DNA from: Rotaria macrura | Lineage: Eukaryota > Rotifera > Eurotatoria > Philodinida > Philodinidae | Assembly: GCA_900239685.1 (NCBI GenBank) | Contig: OENT01000103.1 | Span: 132,281-196,280, forward strand | Reading direction: 5' to 3' | Length of the DNA: 64,000 nucleotides | In this document: positions 37,701 through 49,617 of the stretch, one piece after another | Layout of the letters: each line of letters starts with the position of its first letter | How positions within the stretch are numbered: the first letter of the stretch is position 1 | Notes under the pieces: generated by a model | Databases searched by the model: none | Told to the model about the DNA's origin: nothing | The model's input: only the letters and a program-made list of their open reading frames with translations | Program-made: the position numbers and the translations under genes

Positions 37701-40700
37701 CTGTCAATATCTGAAATACAAAAAGATATCAAGTGATTTCATGCTCACTAATTATTCTTCTAGTTTTAAAATTTAATTAGTTCTGTTAGATATATACATT
37801 TTCTGGCTATTGATGACCTTCGAATATAGCGCAATGTTCGTGCCAAACATCATAATTATAGACATGTACAAGAATGTTATTTCTGACATAACAAATACAT
37901 GTTCATCGTTTTGATAAATCATTTTGTTCGGCATGTCATCAATTACTGTGTCATCATGTGTAGATCAATTTTCTGTAAAAATAAACTGTTGTAATGAAAT
38001 GAGATATTAGTTTAATTTTGTTAATTTTCTTTAACACTAGTTAGAAGATTTGATTATTGAAAGCTGGGTGTAGGATGGTACACCGTGCATTGATTATTTG
38101 AGGGTATCTTTTTTCACTCATTTGTACTGTTCTTATTCTTTTTATTTCGTAGGAGAAAATCAAGAACAATTACGAATGAATTTTACTCGAATGGAGAATA
38201 TACAAAAGCTAGCTTGTCGAGCAAGAAACATAATTGGACAAGCTGAAGCAACTGTTAATGTCAATATTCTTTGTAAGAATAAAGCAACACCTTCTTTTTT
38301 AAAAGAAAACATAAAATATTTATTCTATCTCTATTTTCTATTGTGTTCTTATTAGATAAACCTAAATTGTCTATGATTGATCGCATTATATTAAATCAAG
38401 GCGAAAAACTTGTTTTAAAATGTTCTATTGATTCTAATCCACTTTGCCATCAGATTCAATGGTTTCATAATAGTAAACTTATACATACACAATTATGTTC
38501 ATTACTTAATCGAACACATACCATAGCAGAATACACAATACCGAGTGTTAATCGAATACATTCTGGAAAATACACATGTGAAGTTAAGAATTGGCTTAAC
38601 AATGGTTTCGATAATCAACAGGAAGCTACAACACAGATATCAACAGATGTTCGAATACAATGTAAGAATTTAATCCACTGTAAAAACAAAACAAAGCGTA
38701 CATTGACTTACTACTATAGAACAATATTTTATTAGAAAATATTGAGAAAATTCCATTAGGAGTATCTGTTCAACAGAAAACATCTGTGAATATTGTTAAC
38801 ATATAGTTAATTAAACATAAGTTGACGAAGAAAATAATAGAAAACATTCACTATCTAACAGCAATGAGCTATTATCTTTTATATTCATAATAGGAAATCT
38901 CTGGTTGATGTTAATTGTTTTCTTGTTCATCGAGTCCAATTTCCTCCCTGTTCACTCGTTCACCAGTAAACTCGAGAAAAAGAAATTCATGATTTGATTT
39001 TAAACAGAAGTTGATTGAAATAAAAAGTTACCTTCAATAATTACATTAGAACTCGACAAAGTCAATACTAAATTCAGTGTCAGCAATAGTCAAGAATAGG
39101 AACAGTTGTGTTTAACTTTTGTCGTCGTTTCGTTGGCCAGGGAACTATCTTCCACATATCTATTCATAGAATACACGTATGATGGACACTAGAACATTTG
39201 ACGATAATCTTTCGACATAACATTGAATGATACCTTTTTTTTTCAAGAAACTATCAAGTGTTGAACCTAGATATGTTGAAAGCAGAATCATCTTATACAT
39301 ATACCCATATAATGTGAAGGGGACGACGAGTACCATGAATTCAAGTGTAGAAATTCTTTCTAGTCGCTCATGTGTATGTTGTCACGAAAAATGAATTGTT
39401 CACTTTTCTTTCACAGCTCGATTTAAAGTGAAGACAATAATGTAAGTGTTGTTTTTCTTTTCTCTTAATTTAGATGCTCCATTTATTTTAAATTCAATTA
39501 AAAAATTAGCTGTCATAGCAAATCATGATATTACAACAGAATGCATTGTCGATGCTTATCCAAGAGGTGACATAGTATGGTTTGGACCATCAGGTCAACT
39601 ATTAAGTTCATTTGCCGAAGAAAAAACTCTCAATGCAACAGTTATATCGTCTATATTACATTGTATGTTGATTGTTTTGTTTTCATTCTAATTTCATTGT
39701 ATGATTTGTTTTAGTACCGCCATCGTATTCATCGATGCTCGGTCTATATAGATGTGTAGCAAAGAATGAACATGGCCAACATGATTTTTCAATACAATTT
39801 CAACGACCTAGTTTACCAGATCCACCGAATCAATTACAAGCCATAAACATAACACATTCTTCATTTATTCTGACATGGCAAACAGCTTATGATGGTGGTT
39901 CAAATGTTATCTATCATGTTAGTCTTAGTGGTAATCGTACAGAAGAACGACAAACAAGTGTAACTTCAATAAGATTTAATGGTTAATATAATTTTCCATT
40001 TGTCATTTTAAATCTTTACATAGCTATTTCTGATTTAGATCTCAATGAGAAGTCTCGTTATTATGCTAAAATTCGTTCGAAAAATGATATTGGTTTTAGT
40101 GATTATTCAAATAGTTTAATTATTTTAACCAATGAATATCCATTTCAATCAGAAGAATTTCCTTCGATAAAACGTGCCTATTATACAGTTGATGGTCGTC
40201 ACATACATTTTCAACTGGAACCATTTCGTTCATCATTCATATCTAAAGATCAACTATGTCTACAACATTATCATATACCATCGTCACCCATAGAAACGGA
40301 CAACGATCTACCGGCATGTATACCAATAAATTCGTTGCAACAAGTAAATGATGAACTTGAAATAGCAACCGATCAAATAAATATACGTTTAAAAGTATGT
40401 TTAATTAATCAAACGGAATTTTGTTCAAAATCTACATCGATACCAACCGGTGTAGCTCAATCGAATGATCCATCTGAAATGATCCTAATACTAATTGGTA
40501 ACATAAGATGATATGATAGAAACTAATGTCTCTATTTTCTGTGAAATTTTCTTTTAGCTCTTGTACTAGGTTTAGGTTTTGTTGCTGGATTAATTGGTTT
40601 ATTTATTTGTATACAACAACATAGACGTAAACGAAGGTGTAAACATCCTTCTATGGATACATTGAAAACGACTTCCAATGGAACCCAAATAGATAATTTT

Positions 40701-42268
40701 CACGCGACACCTGTGCGAGTTGTCGATACGAATTCTTGTCTCTATTATCCAGCACAATCTGGAACGATTAATGAGAGTATGAGAAAGTTCTTTAATGTTT
40801 GTAAATAGATATTTTATTTCCATTATCTAATTAGTTCGTTCGAACGGAAATCTATTTTATAATCCAGAAATGCCCAATGGTATTTATTCAATACAAGGTG
40901 AGTGTACGAAGAAAGAACAAAATAAATAAATAAATAAATAAAAACTATGGATGCATCGATTCTTATACAACATGATATTACAGATGATGTTTAACTGGAA
41001 AATTCTCAGTCATCGCTCTTTGTTTCATGACATATGAAAAGGAAGATATCTAAATTGGGCAAAATCTTATCAATCGATTCAGGATGAAAAATGAAAAATC
41101 GACATGAATGTCGTAATATTTCTCGGTATTCTTGAGCAATAGAGGAAATCGTTTCATTGAAGGAGTCACTTAGTTTCTGTCTGAAAAACAAGATAATAGA
41201 ATTTCTATTAACAAAATCACTAGTGCGAAATAATTGTTAGAAAATTAATCTTTATGAGAGCTTACGTCATATACCATCAACTGATTACTTCGACGAGAGT
41301 ATAAATGTGTTGGTACCGATGTAGATCTTCGCTTTGATGATACATATCAACCCGAGTGTATCTAGTGTAGGAACGTGAGAAGTTGTTAACATGCGTCTTA
41401 TTGAAATAATTTCGTTCATTGTAAAACTTTCAATCTAGAAGGACATAAACAAGAGTTTTCATTCAGTCTATTCAACATACTCTTGATCCGTATGAATCAT
41501 TCTAGTTTTTCTGAAATATTTTCTTCTACTTTAAGTTGTTCTCACAATAATGATACGTGTATTCAACTTTGATAGAAAAATCATCTCCAGCTATGAACGT
41601 TTGTTTCTCATCAAGCTTGACCATATGTTAAATACAAAATATCACCTGTTAGAGCTGTAAAAATTAGAAGACTTATCCTTGAAAATCTTCATTCATGTCA
41701 TCTTTGATATCATGTTCAACGAATTAATGCATCTGTAATGTGAAATCTATATATGCATGTTGAATTTTACCATTCAATATCAGGTACAAACAAAATGACA
41801 ATAAGAACAGGTTTTGCAACAGTGAAACGAGGCTTAAAAGCCTGTTAGTATTGATTGTCCACTCTATCGTCCGTATGTGTGCTTGTTTGATTTATAGATC
41901 ACAAAACACATCAAATTTTTTTTCTTATTTCTTTTATCACTTTTCAATGTAAAGGAATATTTATCTTCTTGCATTGAAAATTTTTCATTTGTCTATATAC
42001 ATATATATATAATTTCATTTTCTACTAATTCTTTTGAATATTTTCACGAAAAAAAAAATTACTAGATCTTTTTGATTACTTTATAATTGAATGATGATTT
42101 CCGAATCTTTTGTATCTAGAAAAGAAAAATTCCATGTGTTTCGATTCCGGTATGCCATCAACAACTTCAAATAATTCTGATTCAGCATGTTCACAAGCAT
42201 TCTCATCGTCCGATATGGATGCACAAATAATAAATCAATATTACGATCGTTCCGACGGTGAACAACTT

Positions 42269-42308
<40 letters not shown>

Positions 42309-42532
42309 GACGAATAATAAAAAAACCAACTCCTTTACCTGATGTGCAACAATTATTTTTAACGAAATTCAATGGTAAAAAGGATGTTTCACCATATGTA
42401 ATAGGAGCAAGAGAAGATAATCATTTAAGTTTACCATCACATGGACGAATATCATCCGAAGAAGAAAGTGGCTTTTCAACACCAACAAAATCTCATCATG
42501 GAAAGAAGCTTGTCTATGAAGTTGTGGTGTGA
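34716..42532 (+). CDS. Single-pass Ig/fibronectin III adhesion receptor, Echinoid/nephrin-like
   Basis: Exons 34716-35130, 36617-36758, 36836-37005, 37122-37277, 38153-38272, 38356-38661, 39474-39662, 39715-39981, 40024-40497, 40558-40776, 40835-40897 and 42120-42532 join in frame to 977 aa. A signal peptide covers about residues 1-20. Five Ig-type domains follow, each with Cys, Trp and an LYKC/YTC/YRC-type motif (FILWYK...LYKC, FEWYKND, IEWFKND...LACRA, IQWFHNS...YTCEV, IVWFGPS...LYRCVAK). Next are a fibronectin III domain (PDPPNQLQAI, ILTWQTAYDGGS) and a second, weaker FN3-like segment. A helix at about 741-765 (ILIALVLGLGFVAGLIGLF) is followed by basic HRRKRR, giving a type I topology. The cytoplasmic tail has a 12-Asn run and ends YEVVV, a class II PDZ ligand. 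Drosophila Echinoid has the same overall plan and ends EIIV, so that is the best comparison. Assignment to a precise family is inference. Confidence 0.88.
35131..36616 (+). other. First intron of the Ig receptor
   Basis: A 1.5 kb intron between the signal-peptide/Ig1 exon and the Ig2 exon. It contains a TA microsatellite near 36018 and no supported coding sequence. Confidence 0.7.
40898..42119 (+). other. Intron before the last exon of the Ig receptor
   Basis: A 1.2 kb intron with an AAAT tetranucleotide repeat near 40920. A 61-codon minus-strand open frame (41006-41191) lies inside and has no support. Confidence 0.65.
42270..42308. repeat. (AAT)n trinucleotide repeat inside coding sequence
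   Basis: About a dozen AAT codons encode a poly-Asn run in the cytoplasmic tail of the Ig receptor. Being a pure repeat, it is likely to vary in length between alleles while keeping frame. Confidence 0.9.
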
Positions 42533-42611
42533 AGAATTTCTTGTTTGTGTTGTTTCCTTTTTTTTAATTATGATATATATTTATTATACATAGTGTATCT
42601 CGTTTCTAAAT

Positions 42612-42637
42612 TTATATATATATATATATATATATAA
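42612..42637. repeat. (TA)n microsatellite in Ig receptor 3' flank
   Basis: About 13 TA units, 80 bases after the stop codon. The 42533-42920 interval is otherwise AT-rich, with an AAATA repeat at about 42722 that supplies several AATAAA-type words for the Ig receptor 3' end. Confidence 0.85.
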
Positions 42638-42920
42638 ATACATATATCCTTGAGTTGTTTGTGTGTTCTTGCCGCATATTGATCCTCCATGTTTCCTTTG
42701 TTTCAGGGTTTTTGTTTTTATATAAAATAAAATAAAATAAAAAAACCAAGGAAAGTTTTTCTCTCGTTCTTCTCTTTATGACTACGTACTGATTAAATTC
42801 GATCAAATATGACACGATTTATATTCTAAATAAGTTGTACTTGAAAAAAAGATTACTTTTTTTTGACGTTGTTATGTTTTGTTGTATATGTGTAAGCGCA
42901 TTTTGTCTACAAGTAACTGT

Positions 42921-45900
42921 ATGGATAAGAAGACAAGTCAAGATAATGGATGGAAAATTCTTATACCAGATGAAATTTTATTTGAAACAACTATTGGGTT
43001 AGTTTAATATCTTAATATGTGTTGTTCAGAATAAAGAAAAGGTCGATGATTACGATAATGTTCTATTTGGCTTCTATAGTTTGTATACAATGAGTATTGG
43101 TGGGATTTCAGTTCTTGACGATGTCTGATGATTATAGGTTTCGTATCATCTAATTTAATAATCATATTCATGAAATTTAATATTTCTTATGATCGAAACA
43201 GGAGGAACAAAAAAAGAAAAAGAAACTATCATATACGCCGTTTTAAATAAACAATCTGCATAATTACTTTCTCTCTTTTTTATTGAATAAAAAAGAATCG
43301 CAAAAGAGAACAACACAAAATTTGTACTTCATTTTTCGTTTCTAGCTTTAACATCACAGAGACACGTATCAGAATACCCCTTGTGAGCTGTAGGATACGC
43401 ACCAGTGTCAACATCCTCAAAACAATAGTTATCCGTTACTTCGATTGATTACGACACTCGACATACATAAACTATTTACGTATATATACGTATTTATAAG
43501 AATATTCAATCTCATGAGTTTAGTTATGAATAAAAGGTTTTCAAACGTTAATACACTTTTACTACATCGTTTATCATGATTTCTATTAGGAGTCTTGAGA
43601 AGCCTATGCCTCATCCGATTTTGGATGATCAATCAAAGATGATGCGAATTATTGGTAAGTTAATTGATGAACTATTTCATGAATAATAAGTTATTATTAT
43701 TATTTTATCTTAGCTAATCCATTATATGATAAATTAACATTCTCTCGTGCGATTAATATGCGTAATAATAAGAATACGCAACCAATCCAACAATCACCAC
43801 CATTGAATAGATACAAAGAGAAGTCCAAGAAAAGATCATCTAAATCTTTAGATAATAGACACAAGATGATAACGGTAATTCTAGAGAAAAACTTTTTATT
43901 TGTTCTAAGCATTACTTTTATCTGTCTTATCGAGTTTACATACGACGAAGGATTGATAGTTGAACATAAAGCTTTCAGATAAAACATGAAGTAGGACAGA
44001 ATAATTTTGTTGAATAAGGATCATTCATTTTCTATTGAATATAATACATTGTTAGTAGTGATGATTTTTCTTTTGTCACATATTACGGATACATACTAAT
44101 AAAAGTAGTTAAAAGAATTTTTTCTAAAAGCATAAATTGTTTAAATAAATAATGCTTCGATATGCTAAGGATTGATAAGCCCCTTTTTACCTCACGAGTA
44201 AGGAAAAACTAAAAATCTGAAAATGTTCAATTTAACATCTCTTTGAAAAATTCAGGTGTGAAATATAACGAAGTCTCATGAGTAAAACTAATTTTCATAG
44301 GTTATTCAAGTTCTTTTTCAACATGCGTCATAGATGGATTTTTGTTTTCGTAGTCTTGTTTGTTATTGACAAATAATGACGATGAGCAGAGATTTATTAT
44401 GGAATGAAAACGTATTGTAGAGGTTATATCACTAAGCACAAACCCATAGAAATTCTTTTTATTAATAAAAGTATATAAATGCAAATATTAAAATATTCTT
44501 ATATACAATCTCTGTCATGAAATGCATAAAAATATATTCGTTGTATTGATCATTGCCAGTACACGAGTGAAGCTACACAGAATGCGATCACTTGCCGTTA
44601 AATAAACTTCTGTAGACGATGTTATAAGAAGTCATTCCTTTCGTTGATACCTGTCTATTCGAATGTTTTTAAAATACCAAAAGATTAATGGAAAGAGGAG
44701 AAGATTCGTTTTTATTCTGTGCTATCGTTACGTGTGGATGAAATTAAACAGAAAAAGAACACAATCTTCTTTTATTTAGCTTTAGTTCTTTGTTAAGTTT
44801 TCTTTTTAGAACACCTCGTTTTTACTCTACAGACATGCCAAAATGTTCACTTTTCAATCTGTTACTGGATTGGATTTCGTTAGATTAATCAAAAAGAAAT
44901 CTATTAACGTGAGACAAGATACCTCTAGAGAATTCAAGCGAGACTTTACACTACCCACTATAACACTAGCGAAGTTTACATAAAGATTAGACTTTTAAAA
45001 AGGCTGGATTTGATTGGAACTTGATTTCTAAACATTTTTTGATTTTTCAGAGAATTACTTTCTGTTTCTTTTCAATAGGATAATTTCGAAGAAAACGTTT
45101 TGCTATTCAGCCTTAGATTTTTTTAAAATTTCTCACTCGATGGCATGTATAACTTTCCGTTGTGTCTTTTCGTACCTGGATCCGTCGCTACCAACTATCA
45201 ACAAACAATTTTTCAAGAAAACCTAACAATGTTTCGGAACAATTTTTCTATTTAGATACGTTTTACCTCAAGTGTACTCTACGAAAGACAAATAAGTTAC
45301 ACGTTTTGAAGAATAATGTTTGAACTCATAGTTCTTTGAAAAGAAAGGAGAAAAAAAAAGAAAGGATCGATTGAGAGTCTTTGTTCTTTCTCGTGTTGTA
45401 TCACTACAGACTGGTTTGAGTTTTGATAACTTTTCTAGTCGAGGTTTTGTACAGCTGATTTATTCACACTACATCTTGATTAATTTAACATATATATATA
45501 TGACTCGTACAAACTACTTAGTTCTAGAAAAGGTCATTACTAACAGATGGACATATCTTAATTCTGGCAAACCACAACACTAATGAATGATTTGCCCATA
45601 TATCAATGATATAATCGTTCGATTGTCTCTCTCTCTCTCAGATTTTCTAGTTATCATATACGGCGTCCAATGTGTTCGTGCCATCTAACAATATATGCTT
45701 GTCCTTCCGAACAAGAAAATCTGTATTAAACAATGACATATATCTGATAAATGTCTTAATTAAAGAAGCCAAATACCGATTAATTGATATCATATGATTG
45801 CAGAAATACTGGAGACAACTCTTTTCATTCATGCTAGGAATGAAAAGGTCTATCAGCCTTCTTTATTTTATGCTCTTTAGCGATTTTTTGATTAGCTTTC

Positions 45901-47359
45901 AAGTTATATGTCAAAACGTTTAAGACAAAATATCGATATGTTTATTTTCATAAAATATGAAGTATTCAGAATTATTAATTACTAAACAACGAAATTTTAG
46001 TGAAATAAAAACATGCACATCAATGTATTACCACTTTCATTATGTTGATGTTGATCATTAGGTTCATTTGATTCATCTATACTACCACAGATCAGTAGAG
46101 ACAATCAAGCTTTTTGTTAAACTTACCCGATAATCTCGATTTCTATAATTTTCTCATATGAATCTATATCAATTAATAGCAAAATGTTCTGTAAATAAAA
46201 TCAACTGATCAATGTAAGACTAAACGATATTCTATTCTCTATGAAATCTACTACTATGAAACATTCCATTCAAAAGAAAAATGAATTCTTTATGATTGTT
46301 TACTTTAAATAGTCTTCGACCAATAAATCAGAACAAAATCCTAAGCAAACACAATCTACATCGCCATCAACTGGCCAAGTTCTGCCACCATTTAATCTTT
46401 CAACATCAGTGAACACGTCAAAACGACAATCTTTAAAAAGTGGTTCATCAACTCCTCGTACACGTGTTATTACTTCTCATTCAACAACTAAATCTGTTCA
46501 ATTAGCATTAGTTGAAAGTAGTTCGAATATAAAAAAGCCTGTACCCGATGGTACAATACGTTATGTTAATAGTCGTCATGGTTTTGAAGTTCAACGATAT
46601 TCATCACCTAATTGGTTGGCAACCGATGTGTATACGAAAGATGCTTGTCAAGCCCATGAAAAAACGTTTCGTGAAATGCTTGATAAAAAACGTCAATATG
46701 AACGGCTATCACGCAGTATCTATTCTTCAGAATACTATACGAAACGATGGGACGAGTTATTACAGTCATATAAACAAGGTCATTTGACACATACGGAATG
46801 GGCGAAACAAAACTATCAATTATATTGTTTGCAAACATTATATTCGCAAGCTAAAACGCGTGAACAGCTAAATATTGATTTAGATAATGAAGATTTACGA
46901 CGTGCTCGTGCTACAAGTGCATTTAAAGAATGGAAAGAAATAAAAAATCATGAACTTAATTCTACATATCATAGTCGTGTAGCAACAGCTCGTAGTCAAC
47001 GAACGACAGAAGCTATATCTTCTATGGCAACTAATTCTTTTTCTACTGCTCTGTCAAAGACAACGATGGATGAAAACCATTCAACATCAATGGATACAAA
47101 TCGTCATATGTCAATATCAACTCAGACCGATAGTGAAGTTCAACGAACAACAGTTTATAAACCAGTAGTTTCATCGACGAATTCCTCAGCTGTCCCTACG
47201 TTATCTATCTACGATAAACAACGATGGTCGTTAGAAGCTCTACTAAAACGTATTGTAGGACTTGCTGAACCATTGTCACAAGCACCAAAAGTAAATAACC
47301 GTACACAATCATCTGTTACAAATACAACCTTCGATAGTGGCTTTGAATCATTTCTCTAA
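42921..47359 (+). CDS. Hypothetical charged protein (449 aa)
   Basis: Four exons (42921-42997, 43590-43654, 43714-43874, 46313-47359) join exactly in frame from ATG to TAA. The donors are GTTAGT, GTAAGT and GTAATT. The third intron is 2.4 kb with nothing recognisable in it. The N-terminal 160 residues are basic and Ser/Thr/Pro-rich. Residues from about 170 to 310 are predicted mostly helical and highly charged, with regularly spaced aromatic/Arg residues (EKTFREMLDKKRQYERLSR, YYTKRWDELLQSYKQGHLT, ARATSAFKEWKEIKNHEL). The RAxxAFxxW pattern is common in microtubule-associated and ciliary coiled-coil proteins, but I cannot name a family. The C-terminus is Ser/Thr-rich and ends FDSGFESFL. No signal peptide or membrane helix. 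An AATAAA-like word follows the stop directly, and another lies near 47579. Confidence 0.78.
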
Positions 47360-47928
47360 AATAAAATGATAATAGAAGTTCTTTTTTAGAATTTTCATAA
47401 ACTATAGTATATGAATGTGTCTCGCTAATGATCAATGAACTCATAAGTCATTCTTTCGTTTTTGTTTTGTTTGAAAAGCACAAAAATCAAGAAGCTTCTC
47501 TGATCGTTATTGATATGTTTTCTTCTATTGAGATTGTCACATGTGAAAAATGGATCTACATTTTTTCAATTCAATTTATCAATAAATATATTATAAGTTT
47601 TTGATGATCTATTTTAGTGTAGACCAGTAGATTATTGAAAATTCTTCGACAAGAGTTTATTTCTATGAATTATTTTGACACTTTTATTCTTTCAACTAAT
47701 GACAAAGTCAACTAGGTTCTCTGCATCCTATTTCTCTTTTTCTTTTCCAACATGTTCTGTATTTAAATGTCTTATTTTTTTTATGCTAATGCTACCTGCT
47801 GGTGTTGACATTGTTCGTTCTGCTAGTTGTTATGGTGATCGATTTCCATTGTTTTTATTTAGTAAAGAAAATTTAATCGATAGTTTACAAGTTTTAACAT
47901 TCTTCTTCTGGATTAGACAAAGTTATAA
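47360..47928. other. Short intergenic region and probable 5' leader of the membrane protein
   Basis: Contains the 3' end of the preceding gene and then a pyrimidine-rich acceptor-like site (TTCTTCTTCTGGATTAG, ending 47914) 14 bases before the next ATG. A segment at about 47790-47910 reads like coding in another frame but cannot be joined to the downstream gene. Confidence 0.4.
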
Positions 47929-48777
47929 ATGGCACTTTTGTGGTATTCAGTTGCTAGTGTTATTTACGCACTTGGTTCTCTTGGTTATCTTTTTATTGAT
48001 GCAGCAAATCTTATAAATAGAAATACTGTTGCATCACAAGTGACCTATGTTCTATTGATTATATTAGCTATAGTTTTTGTAGTTGATAGTTTTCTTTATT
48101 TCTTTGATTGGATTGAACACCGTGCAACAAAAAAACGACGAGAATTAATTGCTTGTATATGTAATATTACCGGTAGCATATTATATTTAATTGGAGCAGT
48201 AGGTTTTCGAATTAATAATACATCTTCAAATATATCTACTGATTTAAGTGATATATTTACATTCGTTTTTAACATAGCTGGTATGATAGCTTTTCTTGGT
48301 GAATCGATTCTTTCGTTTTTTTCACCACGATTGTCTAACGAAACATCAACATGTTCAGTTGAATTTTTCGCTCATCTACTTAATCTTCTAGGCAATACAA
48401 CATATTTAATGGCACATATTATTCAACCTATTATATCGTTCGCCACAAATTTCACTACCGTTTATGTCAATAGACTGGTCAATATCATCTATCTTATTAT
48501 TCGTCCGATTCAGATGAGTGGAGATGTTATCTATACAATTGATGCTATACTTTATTTTATTGTTTGGATTAAAGTTAATGGACAACGGAGAAAAATTGTT
48601 ACTACGATTGAAGTACCTGCTACTGCAATTGAAGTACCTACTGCTAATACACCAATGAGAGAAATCGTTATGAAACCAGATGAAACAACATCAGAAAAAC
48701 AACCAGAAGCAAATTCAATGGTAGAAAATATAGTTAAAGCAATATCTGATTCAATTATTACAGAAGTAGAATCTTGA
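47929..48777 (+). CDS. Multi-pass membrane protein with three repeated two-helix units (282 aa)
   Basis: A single exon from ATG (an in-frame TAA sits immediately before it) to TGA. The first 225 residues hold about six hydrophobic segments. They form three similar units, each with a Gly-x3-Tyr-Leu helix start (ALGSLGYLF, ITGSILYLIG, LLGNTTYLM) and a closing acidic-aromatic helix (VVDSFLYFFDWI, FLGESILSFF, TIDAILYFIVWI). The loop after the first unit is basic (HRATKKRRE). The last 55 residues are hydrophilic, with a short repeat (TIEVPAT / AIEVPTA), and probably cytosolic. I do not recognise a named family. A transporter-like or scaffolding role is possible, but nothing in the sequence decides it. 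Confidence 0.8.
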   Translation: MALLWYSVASVIYALGSLGYLFIDAANLINRNTVASQVTYVLLIILAIVFVVDSFLYFFDWIEHRATKKRRELIACICNITGSILYLIGAVGFRINNTSSNISTDLSDIFTFVFNIAGMIAFLGESILSFFSPRLSNETSTCSVEFFAHLLNLLGNTTYLMAHIIQPIISFATNFTTVYVNRLVNIIYLIIRPIQMSGDVIYTIDAILYFIVWIKVNGQRRKIVTTIEVPATAIEVPTANTPMREIVMKPDETTSEKQPEANSMVENIVKAISDSIITEVES

Positions 48778-49227
48778 AAAGGAAAGTTCATTTCAAGTGA
48801 ACATAATAATATATGATGATCGTTTTTATTATTTGACATTTTATTTCTTTTATAAAACACGTGTAACAAGTGATTAACTATAGGAGAAATATCAGTTATC
48901 GAAAAAAGACTGTTATTATTAATGTTTACACATCAAGATCTTTCTTCGTAGTACGAAGAAAAAGGAAACAGTTAAGACATTAAACATGAGGCAAAGTAAT
49001 GAAACACAGTGTTATTACTGTGGCTAGACGTAAAATTATGTAATAACGTTTTGTGATAAAAACGTTTATCTATATTTAAAAATTGTAATTGAAATTAAAT
49101 CATCGATAGTCAATAATTATCTTCGTATTATTTTCAATGATTTGAATGTAACGAACAACATTTTCGACGAAATACTTCTTTGACACGAAACTCTATTTAT
49201 ATATAACTATGCATGCATCGAAAATGA

Positions 49228-49244
49228 AGTATCTGTCTAGAGTA
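49228..49244. repeat. Left target-site duplication of the SINE
   Basis: agtatctgtctagagta, identical over 17 bases to 49601-49617; the match extends by one A at the left. Confidence 0.93.
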
Positions 49245-49568
49245 GCCGGGGATGGCGTAGTGGTTCTATGCATCTGATTATGGTCAGAGATCAGAAGGTT
49301 CGATCCCTTCCCCTGGCATCGTGCATTCAGTGTCAAGATATATGGTATCGGAAGAATAAACAAAAGAAAAAGCAACGATGCACGCTTCATCGTCATCATT
49401 GGTTCGAATTCGATTTTCATTCTGTTCGTTTTCATTTCTTTGTATTCTTTCTCTGTTTGTTATCATTATCATGACCGTTGCATACATTCGTAAGCGTCCT
49501 CAAAAATTGTAAAAAATCTCTCAAAAATATCTATGGATGTCACGAATAAAATTCAGCGTAANAAAAAA

Positions 49569-49600
<32 letters not shown>
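49245..49600 (+). mobile_element. tRNA-derived SINE with poly-A tail
   Basis: The first 73 bases (49245-49317) fold as a tRNA-like cloverleaf. The acceptor stem gccgggg pairs with ccctggc. An anticodon stem tctga/tcaga encloses only six loop bases. A perfect T-arm gaagg/ccttc has a 7-base loop. The RNA polymerase III A box TGGCGTAGTGG lies at 49253-49263 and the B box GGTTCGATCCC at 49297-49307. A body of about 240 bases of unrelated sequence follows, ending with AATAAA-like words and a tail of about 38 A (one T, one N). The unit is flanked by 17-bp direct repeats. Together these are the hallmarks of a SINE copied by a LINE that recognises poly-A. No coding capacity; it depends on an external reverse transcriptase. 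Confidence 0.9.
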
Positions 49601-49604
<4 letters not shown>

Positions 49605-49617
49605 TCTGTCTAGAGTA
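49601..49617. repeat. Right target-site duplication of the SINE
   Basis: Perfect copy of 49228-49244, directly after the poly-A tail. No mismatches, indicating a recent insertion. Confidence 0.93.

Noticed and set aside
47675-48016. 113-codon frame overlapping the membrane protein start
   Set aside because: Its 3' part is a frame shadow of the membrane protein, and its 5' part cannot be spliced to it in phase. Reported only as an observation.
49245-49318. Functional tRNA gene
   Set aside because: A and B boxes and stems are good, but the anticodon loop has six bases. The unit continues into a body with a poly-A tail and flanking target duplications, so it is the head of a SINE.
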